A DNA stretch of 64,000 nt from Merluccius polli. Its lineage: Eukaryota; Chordata; Actinopteri; Gadiformes; Merlucciidae. The stretch's first letter is position 1, and every line of letters starts with the position of its first letter. The stretch spans positions 310,001 to 374,000 of the forward strand of contig JAOPHQ010003984.1 of the NCBI GenBank assembly GCA_030340625.1, written 5' to 3'. A model generated the notes under the pieces. That model was given only the letters and a program-made list of their open reading frames with translations, had not been told where the DNA came from and made no database searches. This document shows, piece by piece, positions 33,240 through 44,215 of this stretch. Both the position numbers and the translations under genes were made by a program.

Positions 33240-34030
33240 ATTATAAAGCTTTTGTGAACGACCTTACTCCTATATTATGCAAAGTATATGACTATACCTG
33301 TATATACTAATCAGGAAACCCCAATTGTGGTCGGAAGCCATCATCACCTACACAAGGAAGGAGAGGACCTCCTACAATGCACTAGCCATTGCCCAATAAG
33401 CCTTTTGTGTGTAGACTATAAAATCTTAACCTCTATCTTAGCTACTAGAATTCAAAAGTCAGTAAAGTAATGAATAAAACCAGACCAAACTGGATTTAGT
33501 TTGGGCCGCCAAGGAACAAATAACGTAAGGAGAGCTTTAGACCTGCAGTCAATACTGGCAAGGGACAAACAGTCTTCAAAGCTTCTCAGCTTAGATGCTG
33601 AGAAAGTATTTGATAGAGTTGATTAGTTATTTCTGGGGCAAACATTGATAGAAATGGGCTTTGGAGAATAATTTGTTACCTGGTACTGGATGAGGTGTCA
33701 TAACCCCTCCAATAGTCAATTGTGCAAAGAATTTGACTGGAAATCAAAAATCAGGTAGGCTATTTTAATATGTGGAAAAATGCAGGACCACACACATATC
33801 TTTTGGGATTGCCCAATAATTCAACGGCTAATTTTAGAGATGGATGTCCCCCCAGATCCATTGTCAACTAATTTTGTTAAGAGATGTATATACAGTAGAT
33901 ATATAGCACAGATGTAATGTGATATATAATGCGGAGGCTTTTATTGATTGCCAAGAAAATAACTATTAACTGGAAGGATGCAAAACCACCAACCATAACT
34001 CAGAGATTGAAACGAAAATGCCATGTTATG
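33240..34030 (+). pseudogene. L1-type LINE ORF2 remnant
   Basis: It encodes PISLLCVDYKILTSILATRI, DQTGF, then LLSLDAEKVFDRVD, the RT motifs of L1-family ORF2. After a large internal deletion come the C-terminal zinc-knuckle phrase THIFWDCP (about 33797) and the typical end (INWKDAKPPTITQRLKRKC). Frame changes and stops are frequent. The YxDD region is deleted. Confidence 0.72.
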
Positions 34031-34069
34031 TTCCTCTGTAACTGATCCTGCTTTGCCGCTTTGCCCCCT

Positions 34070-34212
34070 GTGGAGTGTGTGTGGTTGATAGCTGGTTTAC
34101 AACCTCACCTGGCCTGAGACTGATTAGACTTGGGCTGGGTGGGGCTGCAAACCTGTGGTGCATGAGCAATCATGGCACCCAGGATAAACCAGCTATCACC
34201 ACACACACACAG
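34070..34212. repeat. Small hairpin repeat
   Basis: tgtgtggttgatagctggttta (34078-34099) is mirrored by taaaccagctatcaccacaca (34184-34204). This is a 140-bp MITE-like unit directly before the next element. Confidence 0.6.
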
Positions 34213-34360
34213 TCAGTACGTTTACATGACACTCAAGAAAGTCGACTTATTGGCTTAATCCAACTATGATTGGATTACTAAGATGCATGTATACACCTTA
34301 ATCAAGCTATAATCGGTTCGAGTCGACTTACTCATTATCAGGTTAAGACCCCTAGATTAT

Positions 34361-34894
34361 TAGCCTGGCAAGCCAGACCTACATCAGAAAGATGTAAGGT
34401 CTGGCGCAGCTCCATTGGCAGTGTGGGCGGGATAAACGGTTGTCTTTCAAGTTCCCTCTGCACGCAATAGGATAGCGCTACAACCAATCAGAGCAACGAA
34501 GAAGGTGACGTAGTCAGAGCGACGGCTCTGACTACGTAATTAATCAAAACTCAGAATAAATATTTATTTTCGAGGAAAGACTTCAGTGCCGTTCTTTGTT
34601 CTTTTCTCAAATAAAATGTTAACTTAAAGTCTTGAAGAGTCGCGGCCAAAGCCGAGTGGAAAGACAGCCGTTCGCCAGCAGCAGCAGCCATTGTTTACCT
34701 CTAACACAGAACCGTCGCATTTCTGTCGTCATTAGGTAGCCCGGCTTTCGACTCCGCCCCTCACGCTGTGATTGGTCAGACATACAAGACACACTTGGTG
34801 TTTCCAGCACCAAAAAGCGGACGGAGCTGTGCTAGACTACACTAGCTGCCAAATAAATTTGCTGCCGCTAGGGGGTGTCTAGAGTTCTAGGCTA
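34361..34894 (-). mobile_element. MITE with TAGCCT ends and helicase exon (copy 2)
   Basis: Inverted near-copy of 433-965 with its own perfect 9-bp duplication CTAGATTAT (34352-34360, 34895-34903). The helicase-like first exon, upstream GC-box-like sequence and internal 13-bp palindrome are all conserved. Two independent insertions with intact 9-bp duplications confirm the element boundaries. Confidence 0.85.
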
Positions 34895-35134
34895 CTAGAT
34901 TATGCGATTCATAGTCGACTAAGCGTGCATGTAACCAATCGAATTGGCTTATGCGTTGAATTGCGTTCTGCGCATGCTCGAGATCTCTTCCTGGGGCCGT
35001 GAGCCGGAAGTAGAAAGAGACGATAGTCGTGTTGTTGTTGTTGTCGCCGCCGTCGGATAAGGGATAACGAGAAACGGCGATTTATTTAAAAAGGTGGCGC
35101 AGAAGATGGAGGAAGCCGGTGAATGTAGTTACCC

Positions 35135-35344
35135 CCATAGACATATATACATAGACGCCTCATGACGTGATGGAACGTAACCCAGCGTCGCCGCCATATT
35201 GGTAGGGAGTCCTCACTCTAGTCTAGCATAGGAGTCAACGGGAGAGCAAGCTATGCCAGTATGTTGTGCAGCTTACGGCGCAGTATTGACACCAGATCGC
35301 GTGGGATTACCTTTCACAAGTAAGATTGAACAATAATTCTTATT

Positions 35345-35375
<31 letters not shown>

Positions 35376-35609
35376 TTCGTCCTGTATCATAAATAAATCT
35401 CTGCCATTTGTAACAAACCAAACCGTGTGAAAATCCGGTAAAAATTCGGGGAGTTATGCTTATTATTGTAGTTGGGGATACGCCTTCCTCCATAGAAATG
35501 AATGCACTGGGGGCGCACTGGGTCCCCTGCCAAGATGGCGGCCGCGCTGCTACGTCAGCTCTAACGGGCAGCGTCAGTCTATGAGGCGTCTATGTATATA
35601 TGTCTATGG
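35135..35609 (+). mobile_element. MITE with CCATAGACATATATACATAG ends
   Basis: Inverted repeats of about 28 bp bound 475 bp, with TTACCC on both sides (35129-35134, 35610-35615) as a likely target duplication. An A run at about 35348-35374 lies in the middle. The left half holds a THAP-like first exon with a splice donor. Confidence 0.75.
35253..35320 (+). pseudogene. THAP-domain first exon, degenerate
   Basis: An ATG gives MPVCCAAYG. One frame over, the sequence continues RGITFHK and meets a GTAAG donor-like site at 35320. THAP domains start MP-xx-C-x-A with GITFHKFP about 20 residues later, and an exon boundary there is plausible. One frameshift and loss of the second zinc Cys make it non-functional. 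P-type transposases also carry THAP domains, so it may be ancestral to the element and not captured. Confidence 0.6.
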
Positions 35610-36302
35610 TTACCCCTATAAGAATTGTGTCCCGGCCGCGGGAGCGCGCATGGCATGCATTCATTAGAGGTGGAAGCACGCGGACACTATGCTTCCATTT
35701 CACCCAAGGCTGAATTAAAAGTAGGCCTACATGTTTTTCTAAATGTGGGTCATCAACGAGGTTGTAAAGTAGTAACTTCGGGCACATCTGTCAAAATAAA
35801 TGTTTTCTCCCGACGTGTTTACGATCTTTATTCATTCATTCAGGGCTGTTCTGGTGGGAGAAATGTTTTCAGCAGACAGCTGTACACTAACTTTGGGTCG
35901 GCGGTGTATTTAAAAAGCTGGCGCAGAAGATGGAGGAAGCCGGTGCCGTGCCAATGTAGTTACCCCCTATAAGGAGTAGGCTATCATCATCAACATGCAT
36001 TCAGTACACACTACGGTTCGATTTAACCCAAGGCTGAATTAAAAGTCCATGTTTTTCTAAATGTTGCTCATCAACGAGGTTGTAAAATAACTATCTTTAT
36101 TCATTCATTGCGCCGCGGCCGAACTGACGGCGGTATTCTCTGATATTGTGAATCTTACAGACTGCGTCGGGTTCTCCGACTCTCTGGTACACAACAAGTA
36201 AAGACTCCTAGTCGGGTTCATCTCGCCCATGGGGAAAAGGAATTGGGGGAAATTAACTTTGGCTTTGACTCTCTGAAGTCCAGACTGAAACGCGACATGG
36301 AG

Positions 36303-36517
36303 GAGAAAGCGATGTTTCAGCAGACAGCTGTCAGTTCACTTCGGGTCCATATCATTTCTCCGACGCTCCATTGTTCCTCTCGGTCGTATCCGACTCCTCC
36401 GGCTGCTCTGCCGGCGGAGCAGTCCGCATACGACCGAGAGGAACAGTGGAGAGTCAATGGAGAAATGATATGGACCCGAAGTGAACTGACAGCTGTCTGC
36501 TGAAACATCGCTTTCTC
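36303..36517. repeat. Palindrome, arms about 88 bp
   Basis: gagaaagcgatgtttcag... (36303-36390) is mirrored by ...ctgaaacatcgctttctc (36427-36517) almost without mismatch, with a spacer of about 36 nt that is itself partly self-complementary (gctgctctgccggcggagcag). Confidence 0.85.
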
Positions 36518-36741
36518 GAATGAGTTTGTTGTTGCTGGTGACGTAAAGGGGTCAACGGTGGCTCTATTACCACTAGTTGAAATGGGCACAGCGCCACCTA
36601 TCGTACCGGGGCATTACACGCTTCGGCCAATGAATCGATATACTCGCCGCCATGTAAACGCGGACAATTGCAGTTGACCAGTTGCGGAGCATAGACGAGC
36701 TATGGCTTTAATCGATATAATCTGTGCATGTAAACGTACTG

Positions 36742-37399
36742 ACTGTCATGACGAAGTGTTACATCTGCTCGGCTTGCACCATCTTGCCATTGGATTACTA
36801 CAGAAAATACATTTACCAATGCATGAGTCATTATCAAACAATGCTTAATGTTTATAACAGTGCTTTGGAGCTCACCGAGACCTTTTTCCATTGTTGCTAG
36901 CAAGCTACACACTGTTAGCTGTCAGTGCCTTTTGTGAGAAAGTGAGAAAATTGTTGAAAGACGTACTTTTGATAGATGCATTGTGCCTTGTATTCCTTTT
37001 CAGGCATAGTGAAGAGATGGTCGACAAGCTACAACAAGTCTGTGCAGCGCTTAATTTGAAGCATGCCCCAGCCAGGGCAAGTGCTGTCTAGGGACGCTGG
37101 AAGTGGGAGCTGCAGCCCCCTCAGCACCCACTACTGGAGAGGGGCTGTAACTACAAGGCAAAAAAGTTTAGTCTACTAAATAAATAAACACTTTTTTTGA
37201 TAGAAGCAGTCCTTAAAACATGGTTGTTCGTTAATTATTGAAATCCACCCTTTGTTTTTTTTATGACATTTGATTTCATTTTAGAACATAAAAAAATCCT
37301 GGGGAGAACCCTGTATGATATATTTTTAGCATAGCATTTGGGATGGCCAACATACTTTTTTATTTATTTATTTATTTTTTGTTTGTGTTTATTTATTTA
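36742..37399. other. No gene recognised; (TTTA)n at 37355-37403
   Basis: The interval between the TIR element and the retroviral RNase H should hold integrase if the endogenous retrovirus were complete. None was recognised, so the 3' half of the provirus seems deleted. A TTTA microsatellite occupies the right side. Confidence 0.45.
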
Positions 37400-37804
37400 T
37401 TTAGTAGACGCAGCATTCTTAGCATATTTATCTGCTAAATTGTTCCCTCTTGCTACATCTGTATCAGCATTGGAATGTCCTGGACACTTCACTATAGCAA
37501 TTCAGATGGCAGCATCATGGCGGCTAACAAATCCTTGGCTCAACTGGCAGGCTGAATTGGCTTTCCAGCTGTTACAAAACCTTGATTTTACCAAATCTTC
37601 CAAAATCGCGTGCTGCTGAAATGCATACTTTGAGTCAGTGTAGATTGTTGCTGTTTTGTTTTTAGCAAGGATGCAAGCTCTTGTTGATGCTTTCAGCTCA
37701 GCAGCTTGCGCCGATGACACTGGCAGTCTATAACATTCAGTACAGCGGTTCTGGCCATCAACCACTGCATATCCCAACAAATTAGTTATATCATCTGGAC
37801 ACAT
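37400..37804 (-). pseudogene. Endogenous retrovirus RNase H
   Basis: LPVSSAQAAELKASTRACIL, NKTATIYTDSKYAFQQ and, in an adjacent frame, IVKCPGHSNADTDVARG and ADKYAKNAAST. These are the retroviral RNase H blocks (S-QAAEL-AL, IYTDS-YAF, PGH--AD). One frame change near 37510 separates the halves. Confidence 0.8.
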
Positions 37805-38076
37805 GAATGAACCATCCCAATACAGAACAAGATAATTTCTATCCAGTGGAGTCAGTTGTAAATCTACTCCTCACTGTCATCCTGTAGACCATGCAACAAT
37901 GATCAATGCAGGGTTTGTATGTGTAGCAGTTGAAATGATAAGGTTCTGAGTAACTGTCAGTGTGTCTACATCTCTGGCTGGTCATGTGTTGCATAGTAAT
38001 GTCGAGCAAAATTATATTCATTACGTGTGACGTGTGTAGGACCATCGGATGCCCAAGGACTAGGGTTTGTAATTTC

Positions 38077-38960
38077 TCAACCATAATCACTGCAGCTGCT
38101 ACTGCACATAAACAGGGAACCATACCATGTATGTACTATCAATGGCAAAGTTTTAGAATAATATACAACTAGTCTTGGCCTCTCCCTGTGCATCTGCACC
38201 AGCATAGCAGAGGAAACTGCACCGTCCTCAGCAGCATACAGTTGAAAAAACAACTCATGGTCTGGTAGGCCCAGGGCCAGGGCTGTGCAAAGGAGATATT
38301 TTACATGACGGAAGGCATGTCTCATTTTTTCAGTCCACTGAACGGTGTCAGGAGCCTAGCTTTGCGCAGGACAGTCATAGATAGCATACTCTGGAAGCCA
38401 AGCTTGACAATAGTTGACAGCTCCCTGAAAAGACATTTCTTTCTTTGTTGTTGGCCTTTGAATGTCTCTTATGGCTTTCACTCTGTCAGGGGATAAATAA
38501 CGGCATCCATTTTTCAGCACATATCCCAAATAGTGAACCGAAGGTTGACAAAACTGGAGCTTTGAGAGAGACACTCTGTGACCACCTGCAGCAAGGTGGT
38601 TGAGTAGAGCAAGCGAGAGTCTTCAATACAGTCCTGCTGTGTTGGTGATGCTAACAGGAGGTTGTCAACATACTGTTAAAGCGTAGAAGAACTTGGCAAG
38701 GCCAATTTAGACAAGTGCATATTCAATGCTGCCGCCCCTGCCTGGTCTAAGTGTACTTTAAGTTTTGAAATGTAAATGCAAGTAAATCTTGTGTGTTTTC
38801 ATGTACTGGAATGGATAAGTTGGCGGAGCAAATACATAGCATTAGTGATACATAGCATTAGTATCAGGTACTATATGCACTATAGGAATCACTGCTTCAT
38901 TGACCTTTCTTAGATCTTGTGTGAATCTATACTTATTTGTTCCTGCCTTCCAGCCCCGCT
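38077..38960 (-). pseudogene. Endogenous retrovirus reverse transcriptase
   Basis: It starts with YRFTQDLRKVNEAVIPI at the right and passes a catalytic box reading QYVDNLLLAS (YVDD expected). It continues KLQFCQPSVHYLGYVLKNG and RVKAIRDIQRPTTKKEM into the connection region (LVVYYSKTL). A large part of the palm before the catalytic box is deleted, and stops or frameshifts occur throughout. The second catalytic Asp is Asn. Confidence 0.78.
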
Positions 38961-39418
38961 ATGGCGCCACATGAGTTGTGATTGGCTGCCTGCCGCCCGC
39001 AGTCACAGCAGCCCTTAATGCTGTTTCAGTTGACTGTGAGAAAAATGTCAGTAGCCAACACTTCAGTGCCAGTGCCTCTGGCAGCAGCAAACTCTGTTGA
39101 AAGTCTGCTTTTGTCTACTTTTTCGAGACTTTCCCTCTCTCAGAGAAAAACTTTTGATCAAACAGTGTCTCGTTCAAAGACAGTACTGACAGCGGCGCTG
39201 TCTCGGGCGCTGAAGTCGGACCTGGCTGCACTTCGGTATATTTTGCTGCTTGTTACCCAGAAATCAACCATCTTCACTTAAATCGCTATAATGCCCCAAA
39301 ATCTTCTAGCTTGCACCCTGCCGTGCTCACATAAATCCGCTCCCTTGCACCACCAAGTGGCCAGCTCAGGAGCCGCCACTGGGATATTGTTTGACATAGA
39401 CTGGATATTTGTCAGGAT
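38961..39418. other. Inserted sequence of unknown type
   Basis: Starts 'cccgctatggcgcc' immediately after retroviral RT sequence. It holds a 99-residue frame (38982-39281) rich in Ser/Leu with no domain I recognise. It is part of the stack inserted in the endogenous retrovirus; its own ends are not defined. Confidence 0.35.
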
Positions 39419-40656
39419 TAATCCTTGCCAGATATTATCGGCCGATATTGGCATAAAAAATCAATATCGGAAAATATCGGTATCGGTTTTTTAACCGATA
39501 CCGAAATCGATTTTGAAATAATTTCAGACATCTGTTATGTTTCAAGTGAGGACGTGGTTTGATGACATCATCAAACGCGCCGCGCCGTCTCAATAACAAG
39601 CCTGGGCGTGTGCGGTCGCGTAGCGGGACGCTAGTTGTAGCTGTAGTTATGTCGGTGGTTTGGAATTATTTCAAAGTTTCTACGTTGAATAGTAAAATAG
39701 GGGTTATGCGCAACATACTAACGCATTCTGCGAAACAGGTCTCATCACAACCGGTTCAGGTCCGCTGTACCGCGCTCACATTATTTTATTTATTAATCCG
39801 CACTTCCAGACCGTCACCGGGGCTTCAGAGTAATGTGTCCGAGGAGAGTAGCCCTCTCCCGGACACACACGCTAGCTTTGTGGTGTGTTCTTGAGGAAGA
39901 AGGCTGCCGAAACAGGATTTAACTCACTTTATTTGTTTAGCTTTAGTTATCTACGTAACAATGGAGGAGTATAGTAAAGTCATGCGCATGGAGAGCTCCT
40001 TAGCTTAGCATCTATCCGGATGCGCTGCCTCGGGATTCTGGTCTAGTGATGGGTCGTTCGCGAACGAACCAGTTCAAACGAACGACTCTTTAAAGTGAAC
40101 GAACTGACCTCGTTCGCCACTCTCGTTCGCGTCGTTCGCTGAGTCTCTCTGACGCGCTGATTCGCGGCGCCGCTGATTCGCGAGTCGTTCGCTGACTGAT
40201 TGACTCGAGGACTGAGACGTCACTCACGACTCGTCATCACGAGAGCCAGCCAATGTATGTTGTTTGTCTGTCTGTGAGTCTAGGACGCTTTCGAATGGTT
40301 GACATATTAACAACACCACTTTCACATTTGAATATTGCCTTTTACATTTACATATCAGTGAAATGGTAAATACATGCTGTCTTTGTATTTTCTGTGTCAT
40401 GCCAGATTAATAAAATATTTGAATGTCTCGTCAATCTGTCTCGTTCTTTCATGCTTCCTTCTCACGCACGCAACCCGGCCGGGACCCCCACCTTGGTGGA
40501 TCTTGGTCTTGAGTGGGGGTGGCCAATGGCCATCTTCACAATAGTAAATAAAATATGCCCAGAATAAACACAACTGTACATCATTAACTTTAAAACTCAT
40601 CATTGCTAAATCAAGTCTATTATCTTGCTGATATACATCCAATAATCTACTACGCC

Positions 40657-40693
<37 letters not shown>

Positions 40694-41215
40694 CCCGCTG
40701 CGTTTGGTTTGTCTAACTTTACCTTGAATTGGGGGAACGGGGCATTTTGATCCTGACATGTCATTATGCATACATTAAATAAATCTGTTGAACTCAAATT
40801 AAATACATATGTTAACATATTCAACCAGACACAATGTTGTATTTGCTATTAACACATTTATTAACACCATCAAGCACCATTGCACGATTGTGAATCGTGA
40901 TTTCGTGATTAGTTAGTAAATGAGAAGAACGAGGGAGTCCGAGACCGACTCAGCTGCATTCGTGATTCGTTTGAATGTTGTGAACGAGGAGGAGCCGAGT
41001 CTGACCGACTCGGCTGGCATTCGCCATTCGCGAATGACAGCCGAGTCGTTCGCAATTCGCGAATTGAGAACGAGGGAGGAGCTAAGTGAACGACTGAACG
41101 ACTGAACGAGTCAGTGAATGATTCAGCGCTACCGGAAACACGAACGAACGAACAAACGAACGAACGACTCTCTGTGGCGAACTGAACGACGCGAACTGAT
41201 TCGCGCAAACGACTC

Positions 41216-42681
41216 CAGTGTTTCCCCTAGAGATTTTTCCAGCAGTGGTGCTGTTACGTAACGGAGGCAAGCCGCACGCGGCGGCGCGCAGGGGTCTGGG
41301 GGCATTCACCTCCGGAAGATTTTTTTTTTTAATAACCCCTTAAACCATAACTTCTGGCAAGTTTTGTGGATAGAAATGGACATTTTGAGACAAATATGAT
41401 ATACCATCAACAGATTTAATATTGGAGCACGTACCTTGAACTGGTCAGAAACAGAAATCTTGATTTTATAATTTTAGACAGGATTACTCATGTTTTTCTT
41501 TTGTGTTAATTTTAAGCTTTTATTTACATTATTGGTAGAAATTGATTGGGGCAAAAAATATTGAAAATGTTGTCTTAAAGGGGAAATGAACCCAAAAACA
41601 ACACTATGCTCCAACACTATATTTCATCACATGAATAAAGTTGATTGTGCTGCCATCAAATGTACTAACTCCATATGAAAAAGAAAAGAATTTAACGGCT
41701 ACAGTAACGGTGATTTGACGCGTCATCAAATCACCGGAAGAAAAATGCAGGACTACAAGTTATGAACGTTCTGAATGTGAATCTTCAGGAGAGCAGCCCT
41801 CTCGGACACACACACACACAGGGGTTGAAATAAGGCTGTTTTACTCGCCAAATGCGAGTAATTTTTGTATTTGTCGAGTAATTTATGAAGACCACTCGCC
41901 ACTCTGGCGAGTAATCTAAGAATTCGCCGCGATTGCCGCGGACCCGCCAGCAACGGACCCGCTAGCCGCGGACCCGACCGCGCAGCACCCACCGCCGTCT
42001 ACAATCGCTGTTACCGCTGTTTTATTATCATCCGCACTCCCACACCGTCACCGGGGCTTCATAGTAATGTGTCCGAATAGAGCAGCCCTCTCGGACACAC
42101 ACATGCTGTTACCGCTGTAACATGCTGTTAACAACGATTGTAGACGGCGGTGGGTGCTGCGCGGTCGGGTCCGCGGCTAGTGGGTCCGTTGCTGGCGGGT
42201 CCGCGGCAATCGCGGCGAATTCTTAGATTACTCGCCAGAGTGGCGAGTGGTCTTCATAAATTACTCGACAAATACAAAAATTACTCGCATTTGGCGAGTA
42301 AAACAGCCTTATTTCAACCCCTGTGTGTGTGTGTGTCCGAGAGGGCTGCTCTCCTGAAGATTCACATTCAGAACGTTCATAACTTGTAGTCCTGCATTTT
42401 TCTTCCGGTGATTAGATGACGCGTCAAATCACCGTTACTGTAGCCGTTAAATTCTTTTCTTTTTTATATGGAGTTAGTACATTTGATGGCAGCACAATCA
42501 ACTTTATTCATGTGATGAAATATAGTGTTGTTTTTGGGTTCATTTCCACTTTAACGCTTGGCAATTTCAAGATGACGTTGTAGTTGTGCTAAATACCGAT
42601 CATGTGAAGATTTTTGCAGTGGCGCTGATTTTCCAGCAGTGGCGCTGCGCCACTGCTGAATACATAGTAGGGGAAACACTG
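41216..42681. mobile_element. CAGTGTTTCCCCTA-ended element, 5-bp TSD, innermost of the stack
   Basis: CAGTGTTTCCCCTA and its exact complement TAGGGGAAACACTG bound 1466 bp. GACTC flanks both sides (41211-41215, 42682-42686). A 5-bp duplication with CAGTG ends fits the hAT5-like subset better than typical 8-bp hATs. Almost the whole interior is one long palindrome. Confidence 0.8.
41578..42564. repeat. Near-perfect palindrome, arms about 430 bp, spacer 127 bp
   Basis: The left arm 41578-42007 and right arm 42135-42564 are reverse complements with only scattered mismatches (for example caaatcac vs attagatg near the caccgg motif). The arms contain 'actcgcca' words, a (CA)n/(TG)n block and a 79-codon frame that therefore appears on both strands. 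The spacer resembles sequence at 39770-39870 of the outer element. Confidence 0.9.
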
Positions 42682-43158
42682 GACTCATGAAATCCATCTA
42701 TTCCATCAAATTCATCTATTCTGGTCTTCCCCCCGGATGTGTTGTTTTTAGTCTATGGGCAGGCGCAGCCTCTATGACGCATATTATGCTCTGATTGGCT
42801 AGTGTTGAGCGCCCGCCCCAGTGTATTATGTGTGCCGCCACCTGGTGATCAGGTTGGGTAAATACAACTTATATTTATGTTATAGTCCTTATTAGCTATG
42901 TGAGGATAATACAGTCTGTTGATACATATGTGCGGTTATCCATTCGTCACAGCTTTTACCGCTGTTTTGTTTTTATTTATTAATCCACACTTCCACACTT
43001 CCGCTCGGCATAAAGCCTATTGCAATGAGTGTAAAACGGAGGTTTCACGTGGCCGCATATATCGGTATCAGTATCGGTTGATATCGGTATCGGAAATTAA
43101 GAGTTGAACAATATCGGTTATCGGTTATCAGTAAAAAAGCCAATATCGGACATCCCTA

Positions 43159-44215
43159 CTAATAATCCCACATGGTTAGCATGTAGTGCCCATAATTTTG
43201 ATTGGACAGAGGGAATATGGAAGGTTGCTTCAATAAAACTTCTGTTATGTCATTTGTTTGAATCTGTGGTTTGACATCATTTTGTAAGTCTTTAACACAA
43301 ATATGTGTAGACTCTTGTCCATACGACCAAACAACATAAGTCTTGTTTTGTTCTTTGTTATCGGGTATAATGCTAAGATACTGATGACAAGAATCGAGCA
43401 TCAAATTAACTGACTTATCTGTTATGACTGCGGAAAAAAACAAAAGGTTCAATGTTATCAGAAGTGTCTTTCCCGAGGAGCAGGAGTCCATGTGGTGATA
43501 TAGAATGCATGGACCTTCCTGCACACTCTCAATGTCAATCAGTCTGTCTGAAAATGGGGAGTCTACATGTCTTATGGTCAACATCTTTCACACAACAGCA
43601 GGTTGGCAAGCAGCCACATTCCTAATTCCATTTACTGTAAACAATTTAGAAATAAAATCAGCGTTTAACAAAATGGATGTTGCTTTATCAGAATTAGAAA
43701 GACAATTTGAAAATAGTTGATATGCTTTATGAGACAGAATGTGAACTTCCACACCATCAGGTGGACATAGAATTGTTGCATTCAGTTTACTCAACATGTC
43801 CTAATAAAGAAACAGGAAAAGTTGAGCTAACGAAGAAATGCTACAATGTCATCTCATCCAAGTCAACCTGTAATGGGCGTAACAAGGGTTTAATCTGTGG
43901 GACTCCTCGAACACCGACAGACAGGTTAGTTTCTGTGCTCAAAGGCCATTTCAAGTCTTTCTGTCTTAAACATGAACCTACGATGAGTCTACCAAAAATG
44001 TTATTATTTTTCCTAATACACTTAAACTTATTTGTTGTAATTCTATCAGAGTCCCTCTGTCAGTTGTCCTATTGATTAAGTTGTGAATTCCACATTAACA
44101 TGGATAGAGTAGAGCCTGGTGGAGACGCAGCCTGTCGTGGGAAAGGAGGAGCTTTAAGGAGGAGTGTTAAACTGTGGTTGCATATTGTTAGCTCCTCCTG
44201 CCATCTGGTTCTTAT
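43159..44215 (-). pseudogene. Endogenous retrovirus gag-pol junction region
   Basis: Next to the nested stack the - strand frame reads IPSVQSKLWALHANHVGLL, resembling the linker between retroviral protease and RT (LW...DVGL). Upstream frames (43797-43588, 43584-43236) are open but show no clear protease DTG/DSG motif. The assignment rests on position. Confidence 0.4.

Larger units (their letters stand above)
34214..36741. mobile_element. 2.5-kb element with perfect 15-bp TIR CAGTACGTTTACATG
   Basis: CAGTACGTTTACATG at 34214-34228 is exactly complementary to the end at 36727-36741. The interior contains a RecQ-exon MITE, a THAP-exon MITE, an internal duplication (the tggcgcagaagatggaggaagccggt unit at 35095 and 35918, and the atcaacgaggttgtaaa unit at 35752 and 36070) and a palindrome at 36303-36517. 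No transposase frame is evident, so the superfamily is undetermined. Confidence 0.7.
40044..42718. mobile_element. hAT with TAGTGATGGGTCGTTCGCG end, inserted in solo LTR c
   Basis: A perfect 8-bp duplication TTCTGGTC (40036-40043, 42719-42726) flanks the insertion. The 5' end TAGTGATGGGTCGTTCGCGA and the many 'cgttcgc/gcgaacg' words are typical of a teleost hAT family. The 3' end is eroded (aacgactc...atga, with a small atctattc duplication). It contains a (CA)n tract at 40651-40692 and the CAGTG element below. Confidence 0.78.
39879..42951 (+). mobile_element. Solo LTR, family X, copy c, split by a nested hAT
   Basis: The left part is 39879-40043 (TGTGGTGTGTTC...) and the right part 42719-42951 (...GTCACA). 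A perfect 4-bp duplication GCTT lies at 39875-39878 and 42952-42955. The two parts join to a unit collinear with copies a and b; the 2.7 kb between them is later insertion. Confidence 0.85.
39419..43158. mobile_element. Outer DNA element with 'ATATCGG' rich ends
   Basis: Both ends are arrays of tatcggta/taccgata words, and the right end closes ...AATATCGGACATCCCTA at 43158, a common teleost hAT-like terminus. The left end is more eroded. It contains sequence around 39770-39878 ('ccgtcaccggggcttcagagtaatgtgtccg') that also occurs in the centre of the palindrome at 42.05 kb. It is the host of solo LTR c. Confidence 0.6.

Noticed and set aside
38982..39281. A 99-codon Ser/Leu-rich frame as a host exon
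   Set aside because: It lies in material inserted between two parts of a retroviral pol and shows no recognisable domain.
41753..42389. Identical 79-codon frames on opposite strands
   Set aside because: They are the same palindrome arm read twice; no domain recognised.
43707..44075. A + strand Cys-containing frame as a secreted protein gene
   Set aside because: It overlaps the presumed retroviral region on the other strand, with no signal peptide and no splice-supported exons.
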